Below, one piece after another: positions 54,817 through 64,000 of a stretch of DNA of 64,000 nucleotides; within the stretch, counting starts at the first letter, position 1; each line of letters starts with the position of its first letter. A model generated the notes under the pieces. The model searched no databases and was not told the DNA's origin. It was given only the letters and a program-made list of their open reading frames with translations. The translations under genes were made by a program, and so were the position numbers. The DNA comes from Eremothecium cymbalariae DBVPG#7215 (Eukaryota; Ascomycota; Saccharomycetes; Saccharomycetales; Saccharomycetaceae). The stretch lies in the NCBI RefSeq assembly GCF_000235365.1, contig NC_016451.1:992001-1056000 (forward strand). Direction: 5' to 3'.

Positions 54817-57665
54817 ATGAGCACAGTACAAAATATTAGTGATGACCGCTCTGCCGTGATACCAGGCGATTCCAACGGAGGTGACATTTTCACGAGATAT
54901 AACACTACTACGGTGAACCTGTCTTTAGGTCTTCCCGGCATGTATTCCACGTTTACATCCATCCAGTTACGTCGTCTACGGATTTTAGCTATCATGGCGT
55001 CTGTGGCCTCTATATTGGCGGGGGTAATTGGGTTGCAATTGGTTACTGCTATAGATAGAAGAAGAAAGGTTTTCCGTCATCATATGTTACTGTTCTTAAT
55101 AGTGTTTGATCTGTTGAAGGCGGTCGTACTGTTGGTTTACCCTGTGGTTATCCTGACAGACAATTCTGTTTACGGTACACCCTCTTTCTTCAACGTTGTG
55201 GGATGGCTTACAGCGTATGCTATAGAGGGTGCGGATATTGCTATTGTGATCTTTGCAATACACTTTGCACTACTGATATTTAAACCTACGTGGAAATGGG
55301 TCAATCCAACGACAGGCAACGTCGAAGGAGGTGTTTACCGCTGGCGAAAATTCATGTATCCACTTGCTGGTTTATTACCTATGATCATGGCCAGTCTTGC
55401 ATTCGTAGATTACAACAAGTTGCATGAATATAACGATGAACAGTTGAAAATTGTTCTGGATAACAATAACTATTACTTCCCTCAGAAGCCAAGAGTCGGG
55501 GGCTACAAACCGATGAGTGCATGGTGCTACTTACCTCCATATCCATATTGGTACACGTTGGTACTGTCCTGGGGGCCTCGTTACTTAATCTTTATATCAA
55601 TTTGTGGGATCTACGTTAGCATATACGTCTACGTTTCAAGGCAGAGCCAGAAAATAAAAACTGACTTGGGTGAATTCCATGTAGGAGCTGGCCCATGGGG
55701 CAAGAAAACTGATCGTCTACAAGATAATAGTAAAAGAAAAGGCCCCTCAACTCCTGCTCAGAAGTGTTTGAGTTGTTGCAAGTACTGCCTTGACCAAATT
55801 GGGCCTATAGCATTGTTCCATAGCATTAAGAATTTTTTTTTCTAGCTATCGATGACGATCAGTCAGATACAGATATGTATGATAGCCATTCCGATGACGA
55901 AGACAAGCCTTATTATAACGACATAAAGGCTCTTAAATATGAAAATGAAAATATTCCCACGGGAAAGATGGGAAGAACTGTAATGACAAGAAGAACCTCT
56001 CAGAAACCCTGGGCTGATGACCTGTTTAATACACAATCGAAGTCCTTCAATTTAGTGAAGCAACTTCAAACTGATGTTTCTCGTGACCAACCTTTGATGT
56101 CTCCTAATGAGCAGGCTGACTATGGTGCTCCAAAGCCGAATCCTGTAACAGGAAATTCTATCTCCGCTTTGGGTCTATCCGCAAACTCACTCCACAGAAG
56201 TTCCTTTGGAAATGAACCTCTGAACGATGGCTTAAGTGGCCATTTTGATGGTAATCGTTACCCGAAACGTAACATAAAAAAACCAGCTGCGGCAAGGCGC
56301 AGCTCAGTTCGTAAATCTTTAGGAATTTCGGATAAGGAATCAAACATGAATTCCACAGTCCTGTCGCCGATTACTTCCCCTTCTAAAGCTTCTAGTAATT
56401 ATGTGGATGATAAAATGTTTCACCATTCTTCAGCCGTGAATTCTCATGACTTCTCTTTGGAACATCCATTGAAGTATGGGCAGAATACACTGTACAACCG
56501 AAATGGAAGTATGGAAAATATACTATCTTCAGCAGCTCTAACTGATGTGCATAAAGACTTTCAGGGTGAAACTTATAAGGAATTTAAAATGCGGAGAAAT
56601 CAAATTAAAAAGCAACTCAAATCGATATTTATTTACCCTTTTGCATATCTTATTCTGTGGATATTCCCCTTTATTGTTGATTGTACTCAGTTTCATTACG
56701 AACTCCGGGAGGGGCCCATAGTGTGGCTTGCGTACATCGCTACTTTCATGCAGCCTCTAAGCTGTGTGGTTGATGTGCTTGTTTTTAGTTATAGAGAAAA
56801 GCCATGGCGGTATTCCTGGGCATCGATTCAAAGAAAGGAATTGATTAACCAATACATATTGAAAGGAGAATTAGGTGAGCAAACTATTATGGAGCTTGTC
56901 AAAAGCGGAGATGGTAGAAAAGGTTGGTATTATCGTGGGAAATGGATGAAGCTAGAATGTTGGAAACATAAGCCGCAACGCTGGAAGCGAATCTGCTGGT
57001 ATGTATGTAGATTTGTGAAGGGTTTATTCTTAAACGACTATAGCTTCAGCGATAATTGCAACGATTATACTTATTGGGACAACTACTATACGTTGGGTAG
57101 TAGGCCTGCTGGAAATCCATCACCTTCAAAAGATAATAATGACCCCACTGGAAACAATACCACATCTGTAGTGCCTCCATCTGATATTATTAAAATCCCA
57201 ATTTGGTGGAGAATCATACATTTCTATCCGATGCTGGGTGGTATTGATTTGGACGAGCTGGACCGCGATTTACGACTAAAAAGCCAAAAGAATGATTTGA
57301 CAATTCCAGGTTTGCAAATGGCATTGGGTAATAGGAGTGCATTGCAAACCCCCGACCCCACTACTCGTAGAAGCTCCTCGATCCAAACAGTACCACCTCC
57401 TATATTCAAATCAGATTACAGTATGAAACGAAATGCTGATGAAGAGCAACTGAGTCTTGCCACATTTGGTAAGAAGTCGTCTGCTGTAATGTCACAATCT
57501 CTTGAAAACTCGGGCCCTGTGCCAAAACTAAGCGCACATATGGATTTTTCTGATGTAGCAAACACCAATCAACCAGGTGTCTCAAATCCCAGCGAGTCTG
57601 ATAGAAGATACTTGCCTGAAGATGCAGATCTTCAAATAGACCTGTTGAGTTTCTTGAACGGTTAG
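54817..57665 (+). CDS. GPR1: Gpr1 G-protein-coupled glucose/nutrient receptor, split by one -1 frameshift
   Basis: Two frames encode one receptor of about 949 residues (961 in S. cerevisiae YDL035C). The first (54817-55845) has an Asn-rich glycosylated N-terminus and five membrane segments, starting at about residue 53, and enters the third intracellular loop at FHSIKNFFF. The second continues through the long Ser/Asn-rich loop to the last two membrane segments (SIFIYPFAYLILWIFPFIVD and GPIVWLAYIATFMQPLSCVVDVLVF). A cytosolic tail follows that binds Gpa2 in S. cerevisiae. The break is a T9 run at 55833-55841; ten T would restore one frame. Gpr1 activates Gpa2 and cAMP signalling for filamentous growth. 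A homopolymer miscall is likely, but length variation in vivo is possible. Confidence 0.9.
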
Positions 57666-58075
57666 ATCATGTCTCCTGTTAGTAAATTTCAAATGTTTGG
57701 CAATCCATAACGATACCATCGACAAAAATCATCGATCGTTGAAACCAATAATTCTCCATGTAAAATAACGTCGGTTGCCTTGTCTCCATCAATCTACCAC
57801 TACTAAATCGATAATCAGTTTATAAAATATCTAATTTACCTCTATATAGGTTGTAATTATTCAAATTAATTTCCATTACAGAAACCTCTGTACATCATGT
57901 ATTCATCCGGGATTGCAATCCTACTTCTCTTATTATCATGTGACAAAAATTGTATCGGGTATTCTGATCCAACCAACTCCTTTTAATCCCTTTAGTTTTG
58001 AATCAGACATCTGAAGGGGCTGATAGTAGCTATAAGGTCGCTCTTCTTCAAATGTACTATAACACGTAAGTGGGA
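57666..58075. promoter_or_regulatory. GPR1 3' region and INP54 promoter
   Basis: This gap is 410 bp and AT-rich. I see no recognised site or gene. Confidence 0.4.
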
Positions 58076-59356
58076 ATGAGTGATACAGAGAACTTTCAGC
58101 AATTGTCAATCTGGCTAACCACTTTTAACTGTGCGAAGTTGTTTCCCTTTGACAAACCCGCAGATACAACCATAAGACAGCGACAGGTAATTGAAAAGCT
58201 ACTACCGGTCGAAATTCACCATGACATTTACGTGTTATCGTTTCAGGAGTTGGTTTCAATTCCACAAGCCTTATATCCAGGTGTAGTTTCATGCTATCTT
58301 GATATTTTGGCCCCTTTAGTGCTGGAACATTTAAACAACGGATACCACAAACTCACCCATAATGAATCAAAACACTTTATAAATAGTAAGAATGAAAATC
58401 AAGAATGGTCAGAAGATACTGAGCCGCTTCTAAGTCACATGAGTGGGTTTTCTGTAAACGATAATGTGGCTGGTCAGGAGTCCCATGTGAATGGGTGTTA
58501 CAAACATGTCGGATCTAATTCAATTGGAGCTACAGGTGTAATAGTATTTGCAAAGACTGATATATCAGTCTTAAATTATGCTACTACTAACGTTCGCTGT
58601 GGTAATCTTTACTCCGTGTTGAAGGGAGCAACAGTAATCCAACTAGTCATCGATAGAAATAGCCAAAGGCAGAAGCTCACTTTTATATCTGCACATTTAG
58701 CCGCATCAGAAGGTAACAGGAACTTAAAGCGTCGTATCAATGACTTCACTACTGTAATGGACCACGTAAGATATAGCTTCAGCAAAATATTTGATGGATT
58801 GGTTTTCTTCTGTGGAGATCTTAATTTCCGTGTGCAACCTCCACAACCCATTGGCTTGGACTACACTGACGCTAACGTCATCCGTACGTTGCTCGATGAA
58901 AATGACGAATTAAATATGATTAGGTCCCAACACATAGCCTTGCAAGAATTTGAAGAACCAATAATTGAGTTCTCGCCCACATACAAATACTTTACAGAGA
59001 TAGATGACAGCCTCTACAACTTCAGACGACAACCTTCTTGGTGTGACAGAATACTCTATAGCAAAAGTGCACACAACTTATTCATTAAAACGCAGAATTA
59101 TAATGCTATAGTCAGGACACCAGCCCTATATTTTTCAGATCATCAACCAGTGGTATTAGGTGTCACCGTTAATATGACATCCAAACATTTTGAACCATTT
59201 GACAGACAAATGCCAAGGAGATTTGAGCATATATTGGGCACAGCCGTTGATATGCTCCTATTCATATTTACCTGGATCCACTGTAGCTACGGAATCCCTG
59301 GTGACTTGGTTGCAGGAGTTACTTTCTTAACTATTTTATATGTTCTACTCGATTAA
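58076..59356 (+). CDS. INP54: Inp54, tail-anchored PI(4,5)P2 5-phosphatase
   Basis: This protein has 426 residues from the ATG at 58076; the longer frame begins with GTG. It is an inositol polyphosphate 5-phosphatase: LSIWLTTFNCAK, YVLSFQELVSIP, VFFCGDLNFRVQ, PSWCDRILYSK and SDHQPVVLG hold the metal-binding and catalytic residues. The last 40 residues are a hydrophobic C-terminal anchor (DMLLFIFTWIHCSYG.. VAGVTFLTILYVLLD), as in S. cerevisiae Inp54 (384 residues), which sits on the ER and tunes PI(4,5)P2 and secretion. It lies beside RIB2 as YOL065C/YOL066C do. Confidence 0.94.
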   Translation: MSDTENFQQLSIWLTTFNCAKLFPFDKPADTTIRQRQVIEKLLPVEIHHDIYVLSFQELVSIPQALYPGVVSCYLDILAPLVLEHLNNGYHKLTHNESKHFINSKNENQEWSEDTEPLLSHMSGFSVNDNVAGQESHVNGCYKHVGSNSIGATGVIVFAKTDISVLNYATTNVRCGNLYSVLKGATVIQLVIDRNSQRQKLTFISAHLAASEGNRNLKRRINDFTTVMDHVRYSFSKIFDGLVFFCGDLNFRVQPPQPIGLDYTDANVIRTLLDENDELNMIRSQHIALQEFEEPIIEFSPTYKYFTEIDDSLYNFRRQPSWCDRILYSKSAHNLFIKTQNYNAIVRTPALYFSDHQPVVLGVTVNMTSKHFEPFDRQMPRRFEHILGTAVDMLLFIFTWIHCSYGIPGDLVAGVTFLTILYVLLD

Positions 59357-59460
59357 CCTGGTCGTATTCTCAAACGTTGATGATGATTTTGTTTTTTACA
59401 ACTTTTCACATCGCGATACCTTCTTTGATGGAGGACACTGTTTAGCATTATATCATCAGT

Positions 59461-61305
59461 ATGCTCTTCAGAACTGTAAGTTCTGTATTTGCTGGAGGGT
59501 GTCAACGGCAGTTGCCTTTTTTAAGATCTAGGATTAGTTTAATGTCAGATAGGCAAGTTAAGAAGGGTTCCGTTAGACAGGTTTCTCCATCAGACATCGA
59601 AGATGACCATTTAACTGGAATTAGTTCTTCAGGGAGGAAAAAGATGAAGAAGAACAATGGAATGCGAGCCTTGCGTGATGAATCTGGATTTAAATTAAAA
59701 GTTCAAGATATAGGGATTTCTAGACATAAGCAAGTAGATCCAGAATATGAAGTACAAGTCAAAGGACCATTAAGAATAGTACTGCCGTACAATTTTACCT
59801 ATAAAACTTTCTGCAAACTGAGATGGCGAGATAGGAAGTTGTTCGATATCTTCGTTGATGAATTTAGAGATCGTGAAAAAAGTTACTACAGAAAGGTGAT
59901 TACCCAAGGAGCTGTTCTATTGAACGACATTCCGTCTACAATGGATAGTATCGTTCGTAACGGTGATTTAATTACGCATAATACCCATCGGCATGAACCT
60001 CCTGTTACATCTAGACCAATCAAAACAGTGTTCGAAAATGACGACATTTTAGTTATTGACAAACCAAGTGGGATTCCAGTGCATCCAACTGGAAGGTATC
60101 GATTCAACACTATTACAAAAATTTTAGAAAACCAGCTGGGCTACACTGTTCACCCCTGTAACAGACTGGATAGATTAACTAGCGGATTGATGTTTTTAGC
60201 CAAGACTCCAAAAGGTGCAGACATCATGGGAGATCAACTGAAGGCTAGAGAAGTCACAAAGGAGTATGTTGCAAGAGTCGTTGGAGAGTTTCCAGTTGAA
60301 CCGATTACTGTTTCTCAGCCCTTAAAGACGATTGAACCTAAGTTAGGTCTGAATAAGACATGCGATATAAATGAAGAAGGCGCCAAAGAAGCGAAAACTA
60401 GGTTCAGAAGAATCAGTTTTGATGGAGAGACCAGTATAGTGAAATGTCAGCCATATACTGGAAGAACTCACCAAATCCGCGTTCACTTACAATACTTGGG
60501 ATACCCAATTGCAAACGATCCTATATATTCCAATCCTCACATTTGGGGCCCCACTCTAGGAAAGGGATGTGAGGCAGATTACGAACAGATCATATCTAAA
60601 CTCAATGAAATTGGTAAAACAAAGTCTGCCGAAAGCTGGTACCATCCAAACTCTGAAGGTGAGGTGCTAATGGGGAAGCAATGTTCTCAATGTGAAGCTG
60701 ATCTGTACACAAACCCAGGACCTAACGACCTTGACTTATGGCTCCATGCATACTGCTATGAATCGACTGAGATTGACCGCGAAGGAAATAAGAAATGGAG
60801 TTATCGCACCTGTTTCCCCGAATGGGCATTGGCACCTCACAAAAAGTACTTAGAGCTCGCAGTTGAAGAGGCCAAAAAATGCGAGCCAACTACCACAGCT
60901 TTCAGTGTGGGTGCAGTTTTGGTGAACGGCACCGATATCATCTCAGCAGGATACTCCAGAGAATTTCCTGGCAACACCCACGCGGAGCAATGTGCCCTCG
61001 AGAAATATTTTAAGCGCACAAATCAGAAATTCACCCCTCCAGGAACAATCATATACACCACAATGGAACCATGTTCTTACCGGCTAAGTGGTAATGAACC
61101 ATGTGTTCAGAGAATCATCAAACAAAAAGGTAATATATCAACTGTCTTTGTAGGTGTCATGGAACCGGACACCTTTGTTAAGAATAACTCAAGCTTCGTC
61201 TCACTAAAACAACATGGTATTGATTACATATTGATTCCAGGCTATGAAGAAGCATGCATCAAAGCTGCAACCAAGGGTCACAAGCCCTCAACGACCGTTA
61301 ATTGA
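59461..61305 (+). CDS. RIB2: Rib2: DRAP deaminase fused to tRNA pseudouridine-32 synthase
   Basis: This 614-residue bifunctional protein (591 in S. cerevisiae) has an N-terminal RluA-type pseudouridine synthase with [17 protein letters not shown], the catalytic [13 protein letters not shown] (Asp 237) and [19 protein letters not shown]. The C-terminal domain (from about residue 460) is a zinc deaminase with [11 protein letters not shown] (His507, Glu509) and [19 protein letters not shown] (Cys538, Cys548). The deaminase acts in riboflavin synthesis and the synthase modifies U32 of tRNA. The first 27 residues ([20 protein letters not shown], then LRSRISL) look like a mitochondrial presequence, and a second Met at residue 28 (59542) starts [11 protein letters not shown]. 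In S. cerevisiae Rib2 serves cytosolic tRNA and the duplicate Pus9 mitochondrial tRNA. Confidence 0.96.
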   Translation: MLFRTVSSVFAGGCQRQLPFLRSRISLMSDRQVKKGSVRQVSPSDIEDDHLTGISSSGRKKMKKNNGMRALRDESGFKLKVQDIGISRHKQVDPEYEVQVKGPLRIVLPYNFTYKTFCKLRWRDRKLFDIFVDEFRDREKSYYRKVITQGAVLLNDIPSTMDSIVRNGDLITHNTHRHEPPVTSRPIKTVFENDDILVIDKPSGIPVHPTGRYRFNTITKILENQLGYTVHPCNRLDRLTSGLMFLAKTPKGADIMGDQLKAREVTKEYVARVVGEFPVEPITVSQPLKTIEPKLGLNKTCDINEEGAKEAKTRFRRISFDGETSIVKCQPYTGRTHQIRVHLQYLGYPIANDPIYSNPHIWGPTLGKGCEADYEQIISKLNEIGKTKSAESWYHPNSEGEVLMGKQCSQCEADLYTNPGPNDLDLWLHAYCYESTEIDREGNKKWSYRTCFPEWALAPHKKYLELAVEEAKKCEPTTTAFSVGAVLVNGTDIISAGYSREFPGNTHAEQCALEKYFKRTNQKFTPPGTIIYTTMEPCSYRLSGNEPCVQRIIKQKGNISTVFVGVMEPDTFVKNNSSFVSLKQHGIDYILIPGYEEACIKAATKGHKPSTTVN

Positions 61306-61483
61306 TGCACTTTATCGCCTTAGATCGCAACGTGTTAAATAATAGTAGGTATATCATTCTATACGTAGGACAATTTTTTTCGGAATTTGAACTTCCAACA
61401 AGTTTGAAAGCGCGGTTGCTGCTGAAGGTTAGCTAATGCAAACGTTATAGAAGAACTGTCTCTGTGTGCCGATTGAGAACGGT

Positions 61484-64000
61484 ATGTCTAGAAGGAAAGC
61501 TGCTGTCGGTCAGAAACCTGTTGCTTTAGGGTCAGGAAGATCGAAAGATGACAACAATATGTTGGAAGCACTGAAGTTGTATGAAAATAAGAGCTACAAG
61601 AAATCTCTGAAGATCTTAGACGGGATCTTGAAAAAGAACTCTACACATGTTGAATCATTGGCATTGAAGGGGTTGAACCTAGTGTTCACTGAACAAAAGC
61701 AAGATGCGGAACTTTATGTTAAGAAGGCTGTTTCAAGGATCACTGGAACCTTGGCTTCTCCTATCTGCTGTCATATTTTGGGTATTTATTATAGGCAAGT
61801 TAAACAGTATGCCAATTCAATTACTTGGTTTCAGGCTTCTTTGGATAATGGATCCACTAATAAGCAGATCTATAGAGATATCTCTAGTTTACAGTCTCAG
61901 GAACGGGATTATACCAATTTGTTGGTGTCTAGGAAGGTGTACTGGGAAACCTTCATGGGTTATAGAGCCAATTGGACAGCTTTAGCAATTGCTTATGATT
62001 TGAATTCCCAGTATTCCGAAGCTGTTAATTTGCTGTCTCGTTTCGAGGAGCTTGCTAAAGGAAAGCTGACGGAAACGGAGGCTTATGAACATAACGAATG
62101 CTTGATGTATAAAAATGATTTGATGTACAAAGCGGCGGGTGATGATGAACAGCACTTGAAGGCGGTTTTAAACAATTTGGATAAGATTGAACCTGATGTA
62201 TTTGACAAATACGGATGGTTGGAAAGAAGAGCGGCGGTTTACATGAAACTCGGTTCTTCTAAGGAAGCTGCAAAAGTTTATAGGACTTTAATCAAAAGAA
62301 ATCCCGACAACTTCAACTACTATAAGTTATTGGAAATTTCTTTAGATATCCAATCAAACAACAGGATTCGAAAGGCTCTATATGAAAAGTTAGAAACTTT
62401 TTATCCAAGGGCAGAGCCTCCTAAGTTTATCCCATTGACCTTTATTAAAGATGAGACTGAACTTGAGAAAAAGCTGAATCACTACATTGTTTCACAATTA
62501 AAACGTGGTGTTCCGGCTACTTTTTGCAATGTAATACCGTTATACAAGCAACGTGGAGAAGTTATTAGTTCAATAGCAGAGAAAATTGTCTTAGAATATT
62601 ATAACACTTTGGACGATAAAGAATTTCCAATTCAATATGTCTGGACTGTGTATTATTTGGCCCAGCATTATTTGTTCTTAAAGGACTTCAAGAAGGCTAA
62701 AGATTATATCGAAAAAGCAATTGAGCATACTCCAACCTTGGTAGAATTGTACATTTTAAATGGCCGGATCCTGAAGCACTTAGGATTGTTAGAAGAAGCC
62801 GCATGGACTGTGGAGAAAGGTAGGACATTAGATTTACAAGATAGATTTATCAACACTAAGTCTGTGGAGTATTTCCTCGGAGCAAATATGATTGATAAGG
62901 CGGTTCAACTCGTTTCCTTATTCACAAAGAATGATAATGACGCAAATGGTGTTAAGGACCTTCATCTAATGGAAGCCTCTTGGTTCATAATTAAACAGGC
63001 TGAAGCCTATTATAGGTTGTATGTTGAACATTCTAAGAAGTTACAATCATTGAAGAACGAGCAAACTTCAATATCTGAAGAAGAGCGGGAAAATAAAACC
63101 GCTGAACTAAAGGAATTAGAATATCAAACTGAAAAATGTAGAGGTCTTGCATTAAAAAGGTTCATGGCTATTCCAAAAATTTATAAGCAGTTTGATGATG
63201 ACAAATTGGATTTCCATTCTTATTGTATGAGAAAAGGTACCCCAAGGGCTTATGTTGAAATGTTACAGTGGGGTGACAGAATATTTTGTAAGCCTATGTT
63301 TGTAAGAGCTATGCTTGGTGCTGCGAAGATTTACTTCTCTATGCAAGATGAACTAGATCTGACTGAACAATTTACTTCTGAGCAGACAAATGCAGCTAAA
63401 AAGGCTAACAAAAAAGCACGTAAAGAAGCTTTAGCTTTCAATAAACGGAAAGAGGCCGAAAAAAAACAAGTTTTGGCATATGCGGATGATGAAGATGTAT
63501 TTGGTGAGACATTGGTTGCTGTTAAGTCCCCATTGGAAGCATTCTATACCGAATTCTACAAACCCTTCTTGAATCAAGCTGATGATAATGACAAGTATCA
63601 CCTGTTAGAATTCCAATATCAAGCAAGAACTGGTAAATTAGCTTTGTCATTAGGTGCTTTGACTAAGTACGCGAAGTTTCATGGTAAAAGTTCACCAATG
63701 GTTGGCTGTATGATTTTAATCTTGTTGGATATGACTAGGGAATCAGCCCCTTATGAAGACATAGCCAAGAAAGTCGCCATTAAAGGTATTGAGACTGAAT
63801 TCAAGAAATTTCCACTTGAAAAATTTTCGGATGATTCGTTTAATTGGTTAGAATACTTAACTTCGAACTATAAAGTCAATTTGCGTTCCTTGTTATTCTT
63901 ATACCAAGCAAACATAAGCATTGTCCCCCAGGATAAACTCAAGGAATTAATTATTGAAAGCTTATCGAACGTTGAACCCTTCATACAAAACAGCATTTTG
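61484..64000 (+). CDS. NAT1: Nat1, auxiliary subunit of NatA N-terminal acetyltransferase (runs off the window)
   Basis: The frame is open from the ATG at 61484 to the window end, 839 codons with no stop (S. cerevisiae Nat1, YDL040C, has 854 residues), so almost the whole protein is present. It starts MSRRKAAVGQKPVALGSGRSKDDNNMLEALKLYENKSYKKSL, followed by TPR helices (LALKGLNLVFTEQKQDAELYVKKAV, YRANWTALAIAYDLNSQYSEAVNLL). A Lys-rich coiled region near 63390-63470 (AAKKANKKARKEALAFNKRKEAEKK) is typical of NAA15. Nat1 anchors Ard1 to the ribosome for co-translational N-terminal acetylation. The gene is divergent in position from no other gene here and follows RIB2 on the same strand after 178 bp. 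Confidence 0.95.
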   Translation, partial: MSRRKAAVGQKPVALGSGRSKDDNNMLEALKLYENKSYKKSLKILDGILKKNSTHVESLALKGLNLVFTEQKQDAELYVKKAVSRITGTLASPICCHILGIYYRQVKQYANSITWFQASLDNGSTNKQIYRDISSLQSQERDYTNLLVSRKVYWETFMGYRANWTALAIAYDLNSQYSEAVNLLSRFEELAKGKLTETEAYEHNECLMYKNDLMYKAAGDDEQHLKAVLNNLDKIEPDVFDKYGWLERRAAVYMKLGSSKEAAKVYRTLIKRNPDNFNYYKLLEISLDIQSNNRIRKALYEKLETFYPRAEPPKFIPLTFIKDETELEKKLNHYIVSQLKRGVPATFCNVIPLYKQRGEVISSIAEKIVLEYYNTLDDKEFPIQYVWTVYYLAQHYLFLKDFKKAKDYIEKAIEHTPTLVELYILNGRILKHLGLLEEAAWTVEKGRTLDLQDRFINTKSVEYFLGANMIDKAVQLVSLFTKNDNDANGVKDLHLMEASWFIIKQAEAYYRLYVEHSKKLQSLKNEQTSISEEERENKTAELKELEYQTEKCRGLALKRFMAIPKIYKQFDDDKLDFHSYCMRKGTPRAYVEMLQWGDRIFCKPMFVRAMLGAAKIYFSMQDELDLTEQFTSEQTNAAKKANKKARKEALAFNKRKEAEKKQVLAYADDEDVFGETLVAVKSPLEAFYTEFYKPFLNQADDNDKYHLLEFQYQARTGKLALSLGALTKYAKFHGKSSPMVGCMILILLDMTRESAPYEDIAKKVAIKGIETEFKKFPLEKFSDDSFNWLEYLTSNYKVNLRSLLFLYQANISIVPQDKLKELIIESLSNVEPFIQNSIL

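Overview
The window reads as nuclear DNA of a budding yeast (Saccharomycetaceae). It is gene-dense on both strands, nearly intron-free, uses the standard code, and carries yeast-type tRNA genes and CACGTG, TTACCCGG and CGCGAAA promoter motifs. Gene order gives the clearest placement. Genes that in Saccharomyces cerevisiae lie on two sister regions (YNL287-299 and YOL107-115) are interleaved here in a single row (PTH4, CLA4/SKM1, MON2, MRX6, RIM21, MSB3/MSB4, MDY2, SHR5, PUS4, MID1, RFC3, PCL1, ZEO1, CAF40, SEC21). A second row interleaves YBR026-029, YDL030-040 and YOL064-066. This is expected of a lineage that split before the whole-genome duplication. From memory, the starts of the Cla4 and Dbp10 proteins resemble Eremothecium (Ashbya) more than Kluyveromyces, but the genus call is tentative.

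Layout. 1-32 kb: block A, from the 3' end of a TRF4/TRF5-like gene to SEC21 and a tRNA-Gly. 32-33.5 kb: a gene-poor stretch behind the tRNA with a direct repeat, a possible solo LTR, and a possible small spliced or decayed gene. 33.5-37 kb: MRPL10, a TMEM115-like gene (YOL107W), INO4 with an intron, and tRNA-Asn. 37-64 kb: block B, with ETR1, an MNN1-family mannosyltransferase, an unidentified 216-residue protein, YPK3, CDS1, PRP9, DBP10, SLM3, MET22, GPR1, INP54, RIB2 and the first 839 codons of NAT1, which runs off the window. A C-rich, GC-richer island spans about 23.7-27.3 kb around PCL1, ZEO1 and the CAF40 promoter.

Themes. Pseudohyphal, polarity and nutrient signalling is well represented (CLA4, MSB3, RIM21, SHR5, MID1, GPR1, YPK3). 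Phospholipid and phosphoinositide control appears as INO4, CDS1 and INP54. Mitochondrial translation and genome upkeep appear as PTH4, MRX6, MRPL10, SLM3 and ETR1.

Four conserved genes (MSB3, YOL107W, DBP10, GPR1) are each split by a single-base frameshift. Three of these sit in A/T homopolymers of 7-9 bases and need one more base. The fourth sits in CCCGGG and needs one base less. Homopolymer miscalls are the simplest explanation for the first three. The MSB3 site also resembles a +1 recoding site. The most biologically interesting points are a RIB2 gene with an apparent mitochondrial presequence and an internal Met, the spliced INO4, a 43-bp palindrome with Reb1 sites beside a TATA box and a strong G-quadruplex motif with no gene attached, and the unexplained coding signal near 32.7 kb.
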